A DNA stretch of 64,000 nt from Chaenocephalus aceratus (taxonomy: Eukaryota > Chordata > Actinopteri > Perciformes > Channichthyidae), in the NCBI GenBank assembly GCA_023974075.1, contig JAMFTG010000056.1:389001-453000 (forward strand). Reading direction: 5' to 3'. Made by a program: the position numbers and the translations under genes. This document shows, piece by piece, positions 1 through 10,421 of this stretch. The notes beneath the pieces are model-generated. The model did not search any database and was not told where the DNA came from. It worked only from the letters and a program-made list of their open reading frames with translations. Position 1 is the first letter of the stretch; every line of letters begins with the position of its first letter.

Positions 1-747
1 CTATTTCAGTCTTCTTACCTCCATTACATAATATCATATCAACTATTGTTGTGGGCCTTTAAATGTCCCAAGCACAGTGTACGTACGTTCAGTTTTGATT
101 ATGAATAATTAGCTCTTAAAAGAACATGTGACATAATCAGAACGACTGACCTCACAATGACATCTATTTACTTTAAAGTCACAAGGCCTTAGCTAATATA
201 TCGTGGTATTATTTTCTAAATGTATAAAATAGGTTAAGAAGGCACAGACACGTTTTGTCATCCTTGTCCATTAAGGGTCTTTCTGTCTAACAATGATGTA
301 CTTTTTCTTTTAATTCGAAGGACTTGATGGCAAGTGTGCTTATTATCATGTCCAATGAAACGTTGGTTAAAACTAGCAACATATGTATTTTGCCCACTAA
401 AGCTCTGAACTGGGGATGTTGGAGCTACTTGAATATATCTCCATTATACACCTGTCTTTACACTTACCTTCTTAACCCCCCCCCCCCTCTGGGTCTGTGA
501 AGCTGCACCTGGACTTACAGCATGTTTCCACTAAACTACGTGTGAATTCTTTAAGGCTCAACTCGTAAAATCCTGCATGGAAAGCAGCTCAGAGCAATAA
601 AACACAAGTGTGTGGATACTGAGATTGAATGGCGCAGATCCCTGCTCGCTGAATTCAGTCCAGGCGGAGAACACGAGAGTTTATCCGTGTGGAGAAATGT
701 GAAAACTCAAAAATGTGTGTTATTGACTTTTGGTTTGACCGTTTTAC
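1..747. other. Non-coding stretch, no gene seen
   Basis: AT-rich unique-looking sequence with a 12-base C run at 476-487. Short open frames here have no recognisable domain, no codon signature and no conserved neighbours. I see no supportable gene. Confidence 0.6.
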
Positions 748-751
748 TTAA

Positions 752-890
752 AGTGATTATGCTTTTGGGGGGTTTTCTCTTTCCTGTGATGTGTTGCTGT
801 ATGGGTATGTAACCCTCACGCTCCTATTGGCTGACGCTCCAACACTCCGGGTCATCTCTAAGCCTTTAACCAATCACAACAGAGCCATCA
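752..890 (+). mobile_element. Relic of the 57-mer TTAA element family (head only)
   Basis: After a TTAA at 748-751 the sequence follows the head of the elements at 10422 and 25773. It has the TTATGCTTTT block, the TTTCCTGTRRTGTGTTG block, and a CATCTCTAAGC...CCAATCACAACAGAGCC segment at about 852-888. No 57-bp units and no right terminus are present, so this is a truncated, diverged copy. The similarity was judged by eye over interrupted blocks. Confidence 0.5.
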
Positions 891-1276
891 TCGATATCGT
901 TTCTTCTATGGATTTACTGGCTTGTTGATAAAGCAATATAGTAAAAGAAAACCTTTAACCATATATATTTATTTTGAAATGTTCACTTCCACTCTGTGGC
1001 ACTTACAAATACAAATAACAATACCATCTAACGAATGTGACATCGACATACAATTGTACAAACAGTACATGTAGAGTAATGCAATAGGGGTTACTTATTC
1101 AAACATGTATTATCCTCTCATAAAGATAAAAAACAGTAGCGCGTTATGGAATTGTTAATAACGGAGCTCATTATTATGTATTAGCTGTTTGTTATGTTGA
1201 GAGCAGCTGTCTTATGTGCATACATATTGATGTGTGCACCGCTATGCATATGCATTTCAGCTCTCATAACTTTGCC
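891..1276. other. Non-coding stretch, no gene seen
   Basis: AT-rich sequence between the TTAA-element relic and the first TG microsatellite. I see no gene, RNA or recognisable repeat. Confidence 0.5.
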
Positions 1277-1293
1277 TGTGTGTGTGTGTGTGT

Positions 1294-1365
<72 letters not shown>
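1277..1365 (+). repeat. (TG)n microsatellite
   Basis: Nearly pure TG dinucleotide tract with one interruption near 1294. It abuts the left side of a dispersed TTAGGG-bearing repeat, as at the two related loci near 19 kb and 44 kb. Confidence 0.95.
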
Positions 1366-1366
<1 letters not shown>

Positions 1367-1609
1367 CCTAGCATTACTTTCCTTGTAGGGACCTAAATAT
1401 GTTTACACAGTCACGTGTGGGGACAACATGGAGGTCCCCATAAGAGGAATCATTAATTTTAGGGTGAAGACTTGGTTAGGGTAAAGGTAAGGGTTAGGTT
1501 AAGGGTAAGGGTAAGGGTTAGGCATGTGTTGGTTACGGTTAAGGTTAGGATAAGTCTCCAGGAAATGCATGTAAGTCAATGTAATGTCCCCTGAAGTGAT
1601 GTATACATG

Positions 1610-1612
<3 letters not shown>
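1366..1612 (+). repeat. Dispersed TTAGGG-bearing repeat, copy 1
   Basis: This block recurs, inverted, at 18843-19054 and, in the same orientation, at 43913-44186. Shared parts in order are a CTAGCATTACT start, a GTGGGGAC / GGTCCCCATAAG palindromic region, ATTAATTTTAGGGTGAAGAC, a run of TTAGGG and AAGGGTAAGGG telomere-like words (about 1476-1525), and an AGTCTCCAGGAAATGCATG...ATACATGG end. TG microsatellites border both sides. It encodes nothing recognisable. The microsatellites seem to be part of the repeated unit. Confidence 0.75.
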
Positions 1613-1675
<63 letters not shown>

Positions 1676-1682
1676 GTGTGTG
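1613..1682 (+). repeat. (TG)n microsatellite
   Basis: TG tract on the right side of the TTAGGG-bearing repeat, with a single C interruption at 1671. Confidence 0.95.
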
Positions 1683-2250
1683 GTGAAATGCCGGGGGTAA
1701 AACAGATGACTTGTCTCGCCCGTCTCCCAGGAAGTGCATCTTCATTAGTAACCAATCAAAATCCAATTACAGCCAGTATCTTGGCATATTAGGGCCCTGG
1801 CATTAAAATGATATGGTGTGCGGATATATTTCCAATCACTGCAGACTTTAATTACCGTCGGGTATACCACACAGGCCTCTCTTTAAGGACGGGGGAGGGA
1901 GGGAGGGGGATAAATGGGGGGAGGGGATGCATAAAATGAACTTGGGTGATGGAAAAAGAAGCGATAACGGAGTGTCTGACAGATAGAATGTGAGGGAGGG
2001 GTGTTAGAGGGATACTCCTCTAATGGTGTGTGTCTTCAGGGGATTATGCCACACTTCTTTATTTTCTATCTTTAAATTATTGATTGCTTGCTTCCTTGCC
2101 TTAGGCCGGTTAATATTAGAAGCTGGTTGATTACATTATGTATATATTATTTAATTAAGTTGTTGTTATTATTTATTCATCATGATTATTTTGTTTTATG
2201 TATTTATTTATTTTGTATTTTTTGTATTGTACCCCACAAGTCGACACTTC

Positions 2251-2251
<1 letters not shown>
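1683..2251. other. Non-coding stretch, purine-rich tract
   Basis: Unique-looking sequence with a G-rich purine tract at about 1888-1926 made of GGGAGG words, followed by AT-rich DNA. I see no gene. Confidence 0.5.

Positions 2252-2327
<76 letters not shown>
2252..2327 (+). repeat. (CA)n microsatellite
   Basis: Uninterrupted CA repeat. The histidine/threonine open frames across it are repeat artefacts. Confidence 0.95.
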
Positions 2328-2330
<3 letters not shown>

Positions 2331-2616
2331 GGCGGAGGCGTCAGTGACTTACTTTAATCAGTTAATGGGAAGTCAGATAGTCAGTGAGTTAATCACTCTG
2401 AAAGTTGCTCGGACAGCCAATCAGCTAACAGATAACGACCAGTCAGTCCGATTTTTTTTTTCTTTCCAAACTAATCACTCAGAGCGTCAGGCAGCCAGTG
2501 AGCGGCCTATTAAGAAAGAAACGAGTGATTAGTCTACCACCAACACACTAAGTTATTCTGCGGCTCGTTAGGCTGTCGGGGATCAGATGATCTGATCAGA
2601 TGAGCAGCAGTTAGTG
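2328..2616. other. Non-coding stretch, no gene seen
   Basis: Sequence between the CA microsatellite and the left end of the hAT-like element. It contains scattered AGTCAGT words but no gene. Confidence 0.45.
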
Positions 2617-3630
2617 AAGTGATGTTAGCTGCTACCCTTACTGTAACAACGTTATTTTTGGCAGTAACTAGTACTCTAACGCATTACTTTTTAAATTCAG
2701 TAACTCAGTTCAGTTACCGTTACTACATGGTGCGTTACTCCGTTACTGCGTTAGTTTTTGTATATAGTCAAAAGCCAGGCGAGCAGAGATGAGAACTGTA
2801 CTTAAGTACAGTACTTGAGTAAATGTACTTTGATACTTCCTGTGTCTCATGCGGAGACGGGCTGTGGGCGTGTTTGTGTTTACTAACAAGACTGTCATGG
2901 CGGCGGCGGAGCTCTCGTTTTCTCCACCTGGAGATATTCTCACTATTTCACTTTTGTCGAGCACAAAGAAAAGAACGTTTTAGTTAAATGTAAGTTGTGT
3001 CCTGGCGGGTCAAAGAGCCTATCTACTGCCCGAACCAGTCATTCACATCTCTTAAAACATCTGCAGAAACAACATGCTGGGACGAAGCTAGTAGCTAAGA
3101 CCACAGAGACTCAGCCGACGCCCCTGCACCTGCACCTAAGCAACAGCGGCTGGATTTTAACCGAGGGACTGCCAGCCAGGGGAAAGTCGATAAAGCCATT
3201 GCACGGTATGTTGTAGAACACATGCAGGCTATTGCTACAGTGGAGTCACCCGCTTTCAGGGAGCTAGTTAGCACGATAGCATGTCCGGGCGGCACACGGC
3301 ATATGGGACGGAACACTTTTTCCAACTACCTGGAGAAAGAATATAAAAAATGTAAAGCCAGCTAATATCGATGCTATCCAGATTGCATATAATGCATGTC
3401 AAGTTGATCAACAGATTGTATTATTCTCCAATGCAATAACAGTACTGAAATGAAGGCTATAAGGGCATTAATATAATGGGAGCCCTTTTTTAAGTAACTA
3501 AAGCGTTACTTTTCACAGTAACGCATTACTTTTTGGTGTAAGTAATCAGTAAAGTAACTGAGTTACTTTTGAAATTAAGTAACTAGTAATGGTAACTAGT
3601 TACTGGTTTTCAGTAACTAGCACAACACTG
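2617..3630 (+). mobile_element. Decayed hAT-like DNA transposon
   Basis: Both ends are rich in inverted GTAACTAGT / TAACGCATTACTTTTT words typical of fish hAT elements. The right end reads outward as CAGTGTTGTGCTAGTTACTG (ends at 3630). The left end is more degenerate and begins near 2617. The element encloses a transposase N-terminal remnant (2897-3365) but has no room for the catalytic and dimerisation regions of a full hAT transposase, so it is an internal-deletion derivative. The left boundary is uncertain by tens of bases and no clean 8-bp duplication is visible. Confidence 0.7.
2897..3365 (+). pseudogene. hAT transposase N-terminal fragment (BED zinc finger), frameshifted
   Basis: An ATG at 2897 opens an Ala-rich start. 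After a frame change near 2930 the protein reads SHYFTFVEHKEKNVLVKCKLC, with the cysteine pair CKLC followed by HSHLLKHLQKQHAG. That C-x2-C...H-x5-H pattern is typical of a BED zinc finger. A second frame change near 3115 leads into APKQQRLDF, then VESPAFRELV, a motif seen downstream of BED fingers in ZBED-like hAT transposases. It ends at TAA 3363-3365 after KKCKAS. No catalytic domain follows. BED fingers bind transposon ends; this copy cannot encode a working transposase. Frames and motifs are seen directly; the family is inferred. Confidence 0.75.
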
Positions 3631-3662
3631 ATTAGTACACAAAGTACTGTGTGAGCTGCTAG

Positions 3663-3663
<1 letters not shown>

Positions 3664-3698
<35 letters not shown>
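3664..3698 (+). repeat. (CA)n microsatellite
   Basis: Short pure CA tract just downstream of the hAT element. Confidence 0.95.
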
Positions 3699-3700
<2 letters not shown>

Positions 3701-3859
3701 CTACAGTCAAAACTCAAGAAGCGCGACGGTAAAAAATAAATAGGAAGTAAATAAAAGAGTTTCAACGATGGGTGAACGATAGTCAGTCATAGAGTACAAC
3801 AAATATTAGGCTGATTGGTAAAGTGGTAAGGATTATCCATGGACAGAGATGTCACCACA

Positions 3860-4023
3860 GACACACACACACAGACAGACACACACACACAGACAGACAC
3901 ACACACACACAGACGACGACGACGGACGGACGGACGGACGGACGGACGGACGGACGGCGGACGGACGGACGGACGGACGGACGGACGGACGGACGGACGG
4001 ACGGACGGACGGACGGACGGACG

Positions 4024-4079
<56 letters not shown>

Positions 4080-4104
4080 CAGACAGACAGACAGACACAC
4101 ACAC
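3860..4104 (+). repeat. Compound microsatellite: CA, GAC, GGAC and AGAC
   Basis: CA/CAGA words at 3860-3910 pass into a GAC trinucleotide patch, then a GGAC tetranucleotide tract (about 3922-4028, with one CGG slip near 3957), then an AGAC tract to about 4090 and CA again. The clean switch from GGAC to AGAC at about 4028 suggests one substitution that then spread by slippage. Every frame on both strands is open across it, which explains several spurious open frames. Confidence 0.95.
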
Positions 4105-6129
4105 AATAATCCAACTCAACAGTTACATTTGAGCATTTAGGAAAGTGTTTCTGTTGAATGACCTCATAATCATTCAGGAGACAGCTCCCAGAGACGGAGA
4201 AATGCTAATGAGCGGAAGAAGAAGGATTATTTCTCTGGAAGGTTGTTGATCCTCTTTGTCTTTCTCTGGCGGTGCCCTGAAAGAGAAGCTATGCTCATGT
4301 GACGGCATTAAGCAAGATCACTGTGTTGGCGGACAGAAGGCAGAACTGAGCGTGCGATGCAGAGGGTGTCGAGGCAGATTTAAAGGTGGCTTTAATATGA
4401 TACAATCAAATCAAAGAGAAAAACATGCAGGAAGCGCATTTACTATAAGATATATATGAATCATTCTCTACCTTTCAGGAAGTACTTTGTTTGATTCATG
4501 CAGTGGCGAACCGTGTCTATCACAACTGGACCTTCCGTAGACACACACACACCCCCCGCCGCCACCGCCACCCCTCCCCCTCCGCGGCATTATAATATCC
4601 GTCTTTTCACTGAATTGTCGTCTTGAAAAGGGTACTCACAACAATTCCGCCACAACTTCATCTCCACCTGCTGCACGTTAAAAACAAAAAACGGCATGAA
4701 TTGCTTCGTCGCATTCGTCTAGATCGTCTGTCTCGAGCCAGTTAACTCGCGGGCCTTCTAGAACACCCTGGAACCGAGGGGAACTCCGAAAGAACACGCC
4801 CATTGGCTTACAAATCAATATATGATTGGTTGATCAAACCGTCAGTCCAAACGTACGCTCTCATCAGAGCAACGGCCAGGGCATTCGATCAAGGATGTAG
4901 AATACCTTGTTGAAGGATATTCTACCCAGAGACCCAGAACGAGATCTGATTGGTTGCTTTCTTTCCTAACACAAAACCACTGAAATGCGTAGCATGGTCC
5001 GAGAAGACAAACAAATCAACGTCACACTGTAATATTACAGATCAACAACACAGATTACCATTCTCATTTATTCATTTTATTACATTTTATTATATAATTA
5101 AATCGACTTTTTGTTTGTTTTATCTGAGTGTTCCAGGGTATTCTCTGAATACCTTGAAGGCCCCTGACTGTTCGACCACCCGGATTCATGGCTACCTCAG
5201 ATATTCAAACGTATTAAACTATGATGCAATGGTTTCCTACTCTCTGTCTTTTATTTCACTGCAGCTTCCAGAAGTTACTGTCTTTTCAATATTCAGGAGC
5301 ATTTTCCAATTGAAATGTAAGGGTGGATATAAAGTCTTCTTCGATGTGGACCCAGGTTATGATTTGTAAAACCAGGGCAAGCAAATTTGTGACCATGAAT
5401 TATCAATTTAGTAAGGGGAATCACAGCCATCTCTCTTGTATTTCCAACGGCACAGTGCGCATATATGCAGCTGTGTTGTTTATCGTGCTTTACTAGCTGC
5501 TGCAGCACATTTGGATTCACAGTGATAATCAATTCAGCTGCATCAAATGATACAAACATCACTGCTGCTGGAGATGGATCCATATCTCCTCCTTCATGCT
5601 GATTGGTTATTTCTGGGCACCGCAGACAAACAGTAAATCTTGCTCTCGAGCGGACTGAATGAAAGTCAGGCAATCATCCAAAATACGGCCTTGCTGCATG
5701 AATGAGAAATAACACTGAAGTCTGGAGTCTGATGCCAAAATATTGCGACTCAGTGTTCAAGGGATCGCTAATAACCGTGGATATGTTTACCAGCTTATTT
5801 CAATAGATAATTAATTAATTAGTGATCTTATAATGACATGACAACCACACAGAGAGCCTTGTTTGATTATTATTGGAATGACAGAAAGGCGCTGTCCTAT
5901 AATGAGTCAAATGTATCCTAATCTACTTCTGGAGATTTATTTTGACTCATTGAAAGCAGTTGTAAGGGTTCTGCCATGAATTGTTATGCAGTGGTGGAGG
6001 GTCAATCAGTGAAATGAATGAGAAGTCATGACTTATAACTTTTTACAACATCAAAAGTCATTCATATATGGAAAAATGACGAGAAAGGTGTATCCCAAAA
6101 ACTCAAAATTCTGAGAAAAAAAATCTGAT
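4105..6129. other. Non-coding stretch, no gene seen
   Basis: Mostly unique sequence. It holds a C-rich patch (about 4548-4585), a CCAAT-type region near 4800-4850, and AT-rich DNA. The longer open frames (4950-5369 forward, 5293-5673 reverse) overlap each other on opposite strands and show no domain, so I do not call genes. Confidence 0.5.
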
Positions 6130-6865
6130 TTAAAGAGGACCTATCATGCTATATTTTAAATATATATTGTAGGGCCATACCTATATAAAACATGTCTGTG
6201 AAGTGTTTTGCTTAAAATACCAAACAGTTCCCCCGTTGTAGCCATGCCTCATACTGCTCAAACTCCTCTTTTGCAGCCCTTTTAGAGAAACGCAGATTTC
6301 GGGTCTTTAGCTTGAAGCAAAAAAGAAGAAGAGGAGGCGGAGCTAATGCCTGATCAGAATTATACCGGATATAAAGTTAAATTCTGCTGTGATAAAACGC
6401 CATCCTGTTTAAACCACGTCAAGGATTATTTCTGAAACAGTATGGAGCTCAAATGCTTTTTCTCTTGCAGGTTTATCACAAGGTGAGTTCCTTTTTTTTA
6501 TTTCCTGCTTTTTAAACGCATGTGCTCTCCAGTACAGGTTAGCTCTGAGTGTCAGCGAGGCTTGCTAATGTAAACAAAGACGTCCAAACACGTCAGGCAT
6601 TGTTTCTGATTGCAAGTTTCTGTGGGTCCGCCGCCGCTATTACGTCACAGCGGATGGAATCTGTATCCGCTCGTTGTACACCCGTTTTTAAAAGATTTGG
6701 GTACGGAGGAAAAGAGAGAGGGTTTTATTTTCTGACGCTGCGTGAGTTGTATAAAAGACATCACAAAGTGCATGATAGGTCCCCTTTAAGAAAAAAAATC
6801 TGAATTTTAAGGAAAAAAATCTGAATTTTGAGAAAAAAAATTGGGATTATGAGGAAAAAGGTCGG
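6090..6865 (+). repeat. A-rich imperfect tandem repeat interrupted by a MITE
   Basis: Units of roughly 20-22 bp resembling CTGAATTTTGAGAAAAAAAT occur at 6095-6132 and continue at 6786-6865. The TTAA-flanked MITE at 6134-6785 sits inside this tract, so the insertion split a pre-existing A-rich tandem repeat. Confidence 0.7.
6134..6785 (+). mobile_element. TTAA-flanked MITE, 652 bp
   Basis: Flanked by TTAA at 6130-6133 and 6786-6789. The termini are AGAGGACCTATCATGC on the left and the inverse of AGGGGACCTATCATGC on the right (15 of 16 identical). It contains no transposase. TTAA duplication is typical of piggyBac- and Kolobok-type elements; which one mobilised this family cannot be told from the sequence. 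The internal short open frames are not convincing. Confidence 0.85.
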
Positions 6866-8755
6866 ACTGCCCCAAATTCTGAATGTAATCTCATCACTAA
6901 ATATTTTTGTACTACTGCTCGTATCTCAAAAAACGTTCACATTTGACCCTAATCCTCTTCCATAGTTTCAATATGTCATCAGTGAACATATGTACATTTT
7001 CTGCAGGAATAATCATACATCCACATCCACTTTAAGTTTCCATAATGACTCTATAATTTGTGTTTTAGTACACGGGAGTCTCTCTGGTTTACAATAAAAA
7101 GCACACGAGTGGAAGAGAGGCGGTAATGGTGTGTAATGCTGGGCAGTAATGGTGGAAGCTGCCACTTTATGATCATGTTCTCTCAGCAGCTGCAGGTTAG
7201 AGCTGAAAATAAAGAGCATAACGACCAAGAACTGCCTGCTGATGGCGTAATGCTGCATTTATCCTGCTCCATTTGCTTGTCTTCCCGACTTAACCTTACA
7301 CTAATACTGTACAACACCTATACTAAGAGGCCTAAAAAGTGACATTTCCCCTGAGCTATCTATTGTTTTTAAATGGCATCGTCTCAATTAAAAGCTAAAA
7401 TATACCACATTTAACACGGAAAATGACATGGCTTAACAACATGTGCTGTCAAAACAATCCACACGTATTAAGAAGTCTGCATGGCTTACATTTCTCACTT
7501 TTCTCACTCGCAATCCTCGTGTTTTACTTTTTATAAAGGTCACTGTCTGCCTACAGTGAAATAATAATAGCACTTTCTGCCCTTTTCATCCTGTACTGAA
7601 GAACACGTACAATAGGAGGGCTGAATGTATCCTCGTACGTCCAATGTGTCACATCGCACACAGTAATAAAGCTTTTCAATCACATGTTTGCTCTCTTTAA
7701 CGGCTATTTTGTTTGAGTCAAATACTTGAAAACACACTGACTCACAACTACCTTTGTAAGTTGTATCATTTTCAGGCTGTAACCTGGTATTTCCAAAACT
7801 TTTCTTTTCAGTTAATGAAAGAGCGTTATGAAAGCTAGGACAGTATCTTTATATAGTATCCGATCTCTGCATGTGTCCTTATGGAATTCACATGTTACTC
7901 ATATCAAGCTACAATGAAATTCAGGGGTTTTCAATGCATGTAGAGGTACATGTGTTGTCCAACATTGATTAGAAGTGCTGTATCTCAGACAGTGAATGCA
8001 TCACAATCCATTCATTAGCTACACTATAGTCAATTTAGCAAACACTCAAATCTACAGAATAATCCCAATGTTAGGATAAGAGCAGAATTTGATCAAAAGG
8101 GTGCCCTCGTCTTCCCTTCAAGCCTTTAAAACCTCCCTATAGCTGGACTTGCCGCACAGCACCTAGTCTTTTCAATACTTTCATTGGTTAAATATTAATA
8201 AAACCTACAGACAGTTATGTTTTTTTAAGTGACAAATCCCCCTAAAAGTTAGTCGATGTTGAAGCTAATTATCGTAGTGGTTAAACAGTGGTACACTTCT
8301 GTGTCAATACTTTTTCCCATTGACTTAATTGGAAAAGAGACATCTGTAAATCTGCATATCTTTGTGTTTACTCAAATCTATCAACTTCCTTTTTAAATCA
8401 TTAAGTCTTTAAAGTTGTAGTTATTTTTCAAGCACAGATGTAACACAGACAATAGGAGGCAAGGCTTAAGGGTAATGGGTGGGGCTTAATATTGGGACGC
8501 AGAGTTTAAGGGAAATGCAAGTTTGGTACTCTACAAACCACACATTTTGGAGGATCCTGGTATTGTTGTACTAAAGAGGATAGCCATTTTGGCTTAATGT
8601 GCCACTGAGAAACGTCCATGTGAATTCATGGGGGCCCGCCTCAAACGCTGTATCCAGTTGTCTTTAAAACATCACAAGAGGGTGACAAATAGCCTTGATT
8701 TATAAGAAAAAAGACGATAATTTTACAATAAGCAAAAAGCAGCAGGTGAAAAGTC
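6866..8755. other. Non-coding stretch, no gene seen
   Basis: AT-rich, largely unique-looking sequence. No domain-bearing frame, RNA gene or recognisable transposon end was found. Confidence 0.5.
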
Positions 8756-8759
8756 TTAA

Positions 8760-9689
8760 AGGTCCCATGTCACTGATCATATTTCCATTGTTGAGGTGAG
8801 GTCTACTAAAATAGATTTAAATCGTGCAATTTTCCAAACTCACATTGGTTTCTCAAACAGCATCTCTGTATGTGTATTCACTCTCTGTCCTAAACGGCTT
8901 GTTGGAGCTCCTGCCCCCCCCCTCCCTGTGAGCCCAGTGGCCGTCTGCGAGACACACTCACAGCCTCGCCGCGTCCCGCCGTCTCAGGAGGAGAAAGCCG
9001 CAGAGCTGCAGCTGAGAAAAGATTGAGTGCGTGTGTGTGAGGAAGTCCGTGGATTGGTCAATTTGGACCAATCCACGGACTTAACGTAACGGCCCCACAG
9101 ACTTAACGTAACCGCTCCACGGATTGGTCCATTTGGTCCGCGGAGCCGTTACGTTAAGTCCGTGGAGCCGTTACGTTAAGTCCGCGGAGCCGTTACGTTA
9201 AGTCCGTGGAGCCGTTACGTTAAGTCCGTGGAGCCGTTACGTTAAGTCCGTGGATTGGTCCAATGGGTCCAAAATATATATTTTTCTGCAAGTGAACATT
9301 TCATCACTATGTTAATTTTTTTCTACAAGCTACAAAACATTTTTTTTCTTCTGTGACTTCAAATTTGGTTCACAGATACATGGATATTTTATACAAGTGT
9401 ATGCACACAAGCTCAGATATTTTTTCTGCAAGTGCTCACATCAGGATTTACACGCTCTCGCATTTTGCACCATATCTACCTTCACAGCACGTCACTGTAC
9501 CCAGGAAGAAAAAGACACATCTCCAACGAGGCGTTCTGGGGCAGCAGACACGTCTTCTCTGTGTTAGAGTTGTACTCGCTACAGGGTGTACTTTGAGGGT
9601 TTGTGACTCTGCAGACCGTTTACATGCAGAAAAAGCTTCATAACACACAAGGGGACGGGTAATAACCAGAAAAGCATGACATGGGTCCT
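8760..9689 (+). mobile_element. TTAA-flanked MITE with internal palindromic 22-bp array, 930 bp
   Basis: TTAA at 8756-8759 and 9690-9693 brackets the element. The left end starts AGGTCCCATGTCA and the inverse right end AGGACCCATGTCATGC. The same family occurs inverted at 53871-54482, sharing the terminal and subterminal blocks (CTTTTC-GGTTAT, ACCCGTCCCCTTGT) and the internal CTCTGTCCTAAACGGCTTGT segment. This copy has gained a palindrome and a 22-bp tandem array (9045-9265) absent from the other copy. No coding capacity. Confidence 0.85.
9045..9265 (+). repeat. Perfect 16-bp hairpin plus 22-bp units in both orientations
   Basis: A 16-bp perfect inverted repeat (9045-9060 and 9066-9081, 5-base loop) is followed by two 22-bp units in reverse orientation (9082-9125). 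Then come five forward 22-bp units (9139-9248) containing GAGCCGTTACGTTAAGTCCG, alternating CGCGG and CGTGG at the junction, and a closing copy of CGTGGATTGGTCC. The whole block can fold on itself as a larger hairpin. It lies inside the MITE at 8760-9689. Confidence 0.9.
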
Positions 9690-9693
9690 TTAA

Positions 9694-10417
9694 TTTCACT
9701 GTGTTGACACCTATGCCATTACCTGCCAACATTGCAAACACACACGCATGTTTCCTCCACACACTGAATAAATGCAGGCTACATTAATAGGTTCATAATT
9801 GGTTCATGCAGAAGTAACGCTGAATAGATGAGAATCTTGACTGGAGAGTGTGAATAATATATGTATGATGAGCACTGAATAACCTTTTAATAATATCACT
9901 GCAGACCACTTAATTTAGTGAAGACCTTGGATGGCTGCAAGGCTTCGAGAGACACAGAGAGAGAGAGAGAGGATGATAAATGTGTCCCTCGTTCACACCC
10001 TCTGGACCCGTATTACCTTCTTATTCCACACGGGTCATTGGCAAAAATTACTTAACCCAAGGATGGCGGGAATAGTCCGAAATAAAGAGAAAGACATTTA
10101 TTACATTTCAATATCATTCAGTGCACACCAAGGCCTCGCAAAGAGTCACTTAGAGCAGAATCCTTGAATGCAGCACAAAAAGACAGCTATGAATCTCTCC
10201 GGGTAAATTACAACTTTAAAATGTCACAGCGATAAAGTTTGTAGCCTTCAAACATTTCCTGTTTTGAGTCGAGGTGGAGTTGGAGAGCATCTTAAATTCT
10301 AATGTATTGTCCTCTGTGGTTTTAAACCATTACATATGTGATACTGACTAAACCAACTTGCACCTATTATATACACCTATTTCAGATGTGAGCTATTATA
10401 GAACGTAATGCATAGCT
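9694..10417. other. Non-coding stretch, no gene seen
   Basis: Unique-looking sequence with a short GA tract at about 9955-9972. I see no gene. Confidence 0.5.
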
Positions 10418-10421
10418 TTAA

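Noticed and set aside
5293..5673. 126-codon reverse frame
   Set aside because: No domain, overlaps a forward frame, and lies in non-coding-looking AT-rich DNA.
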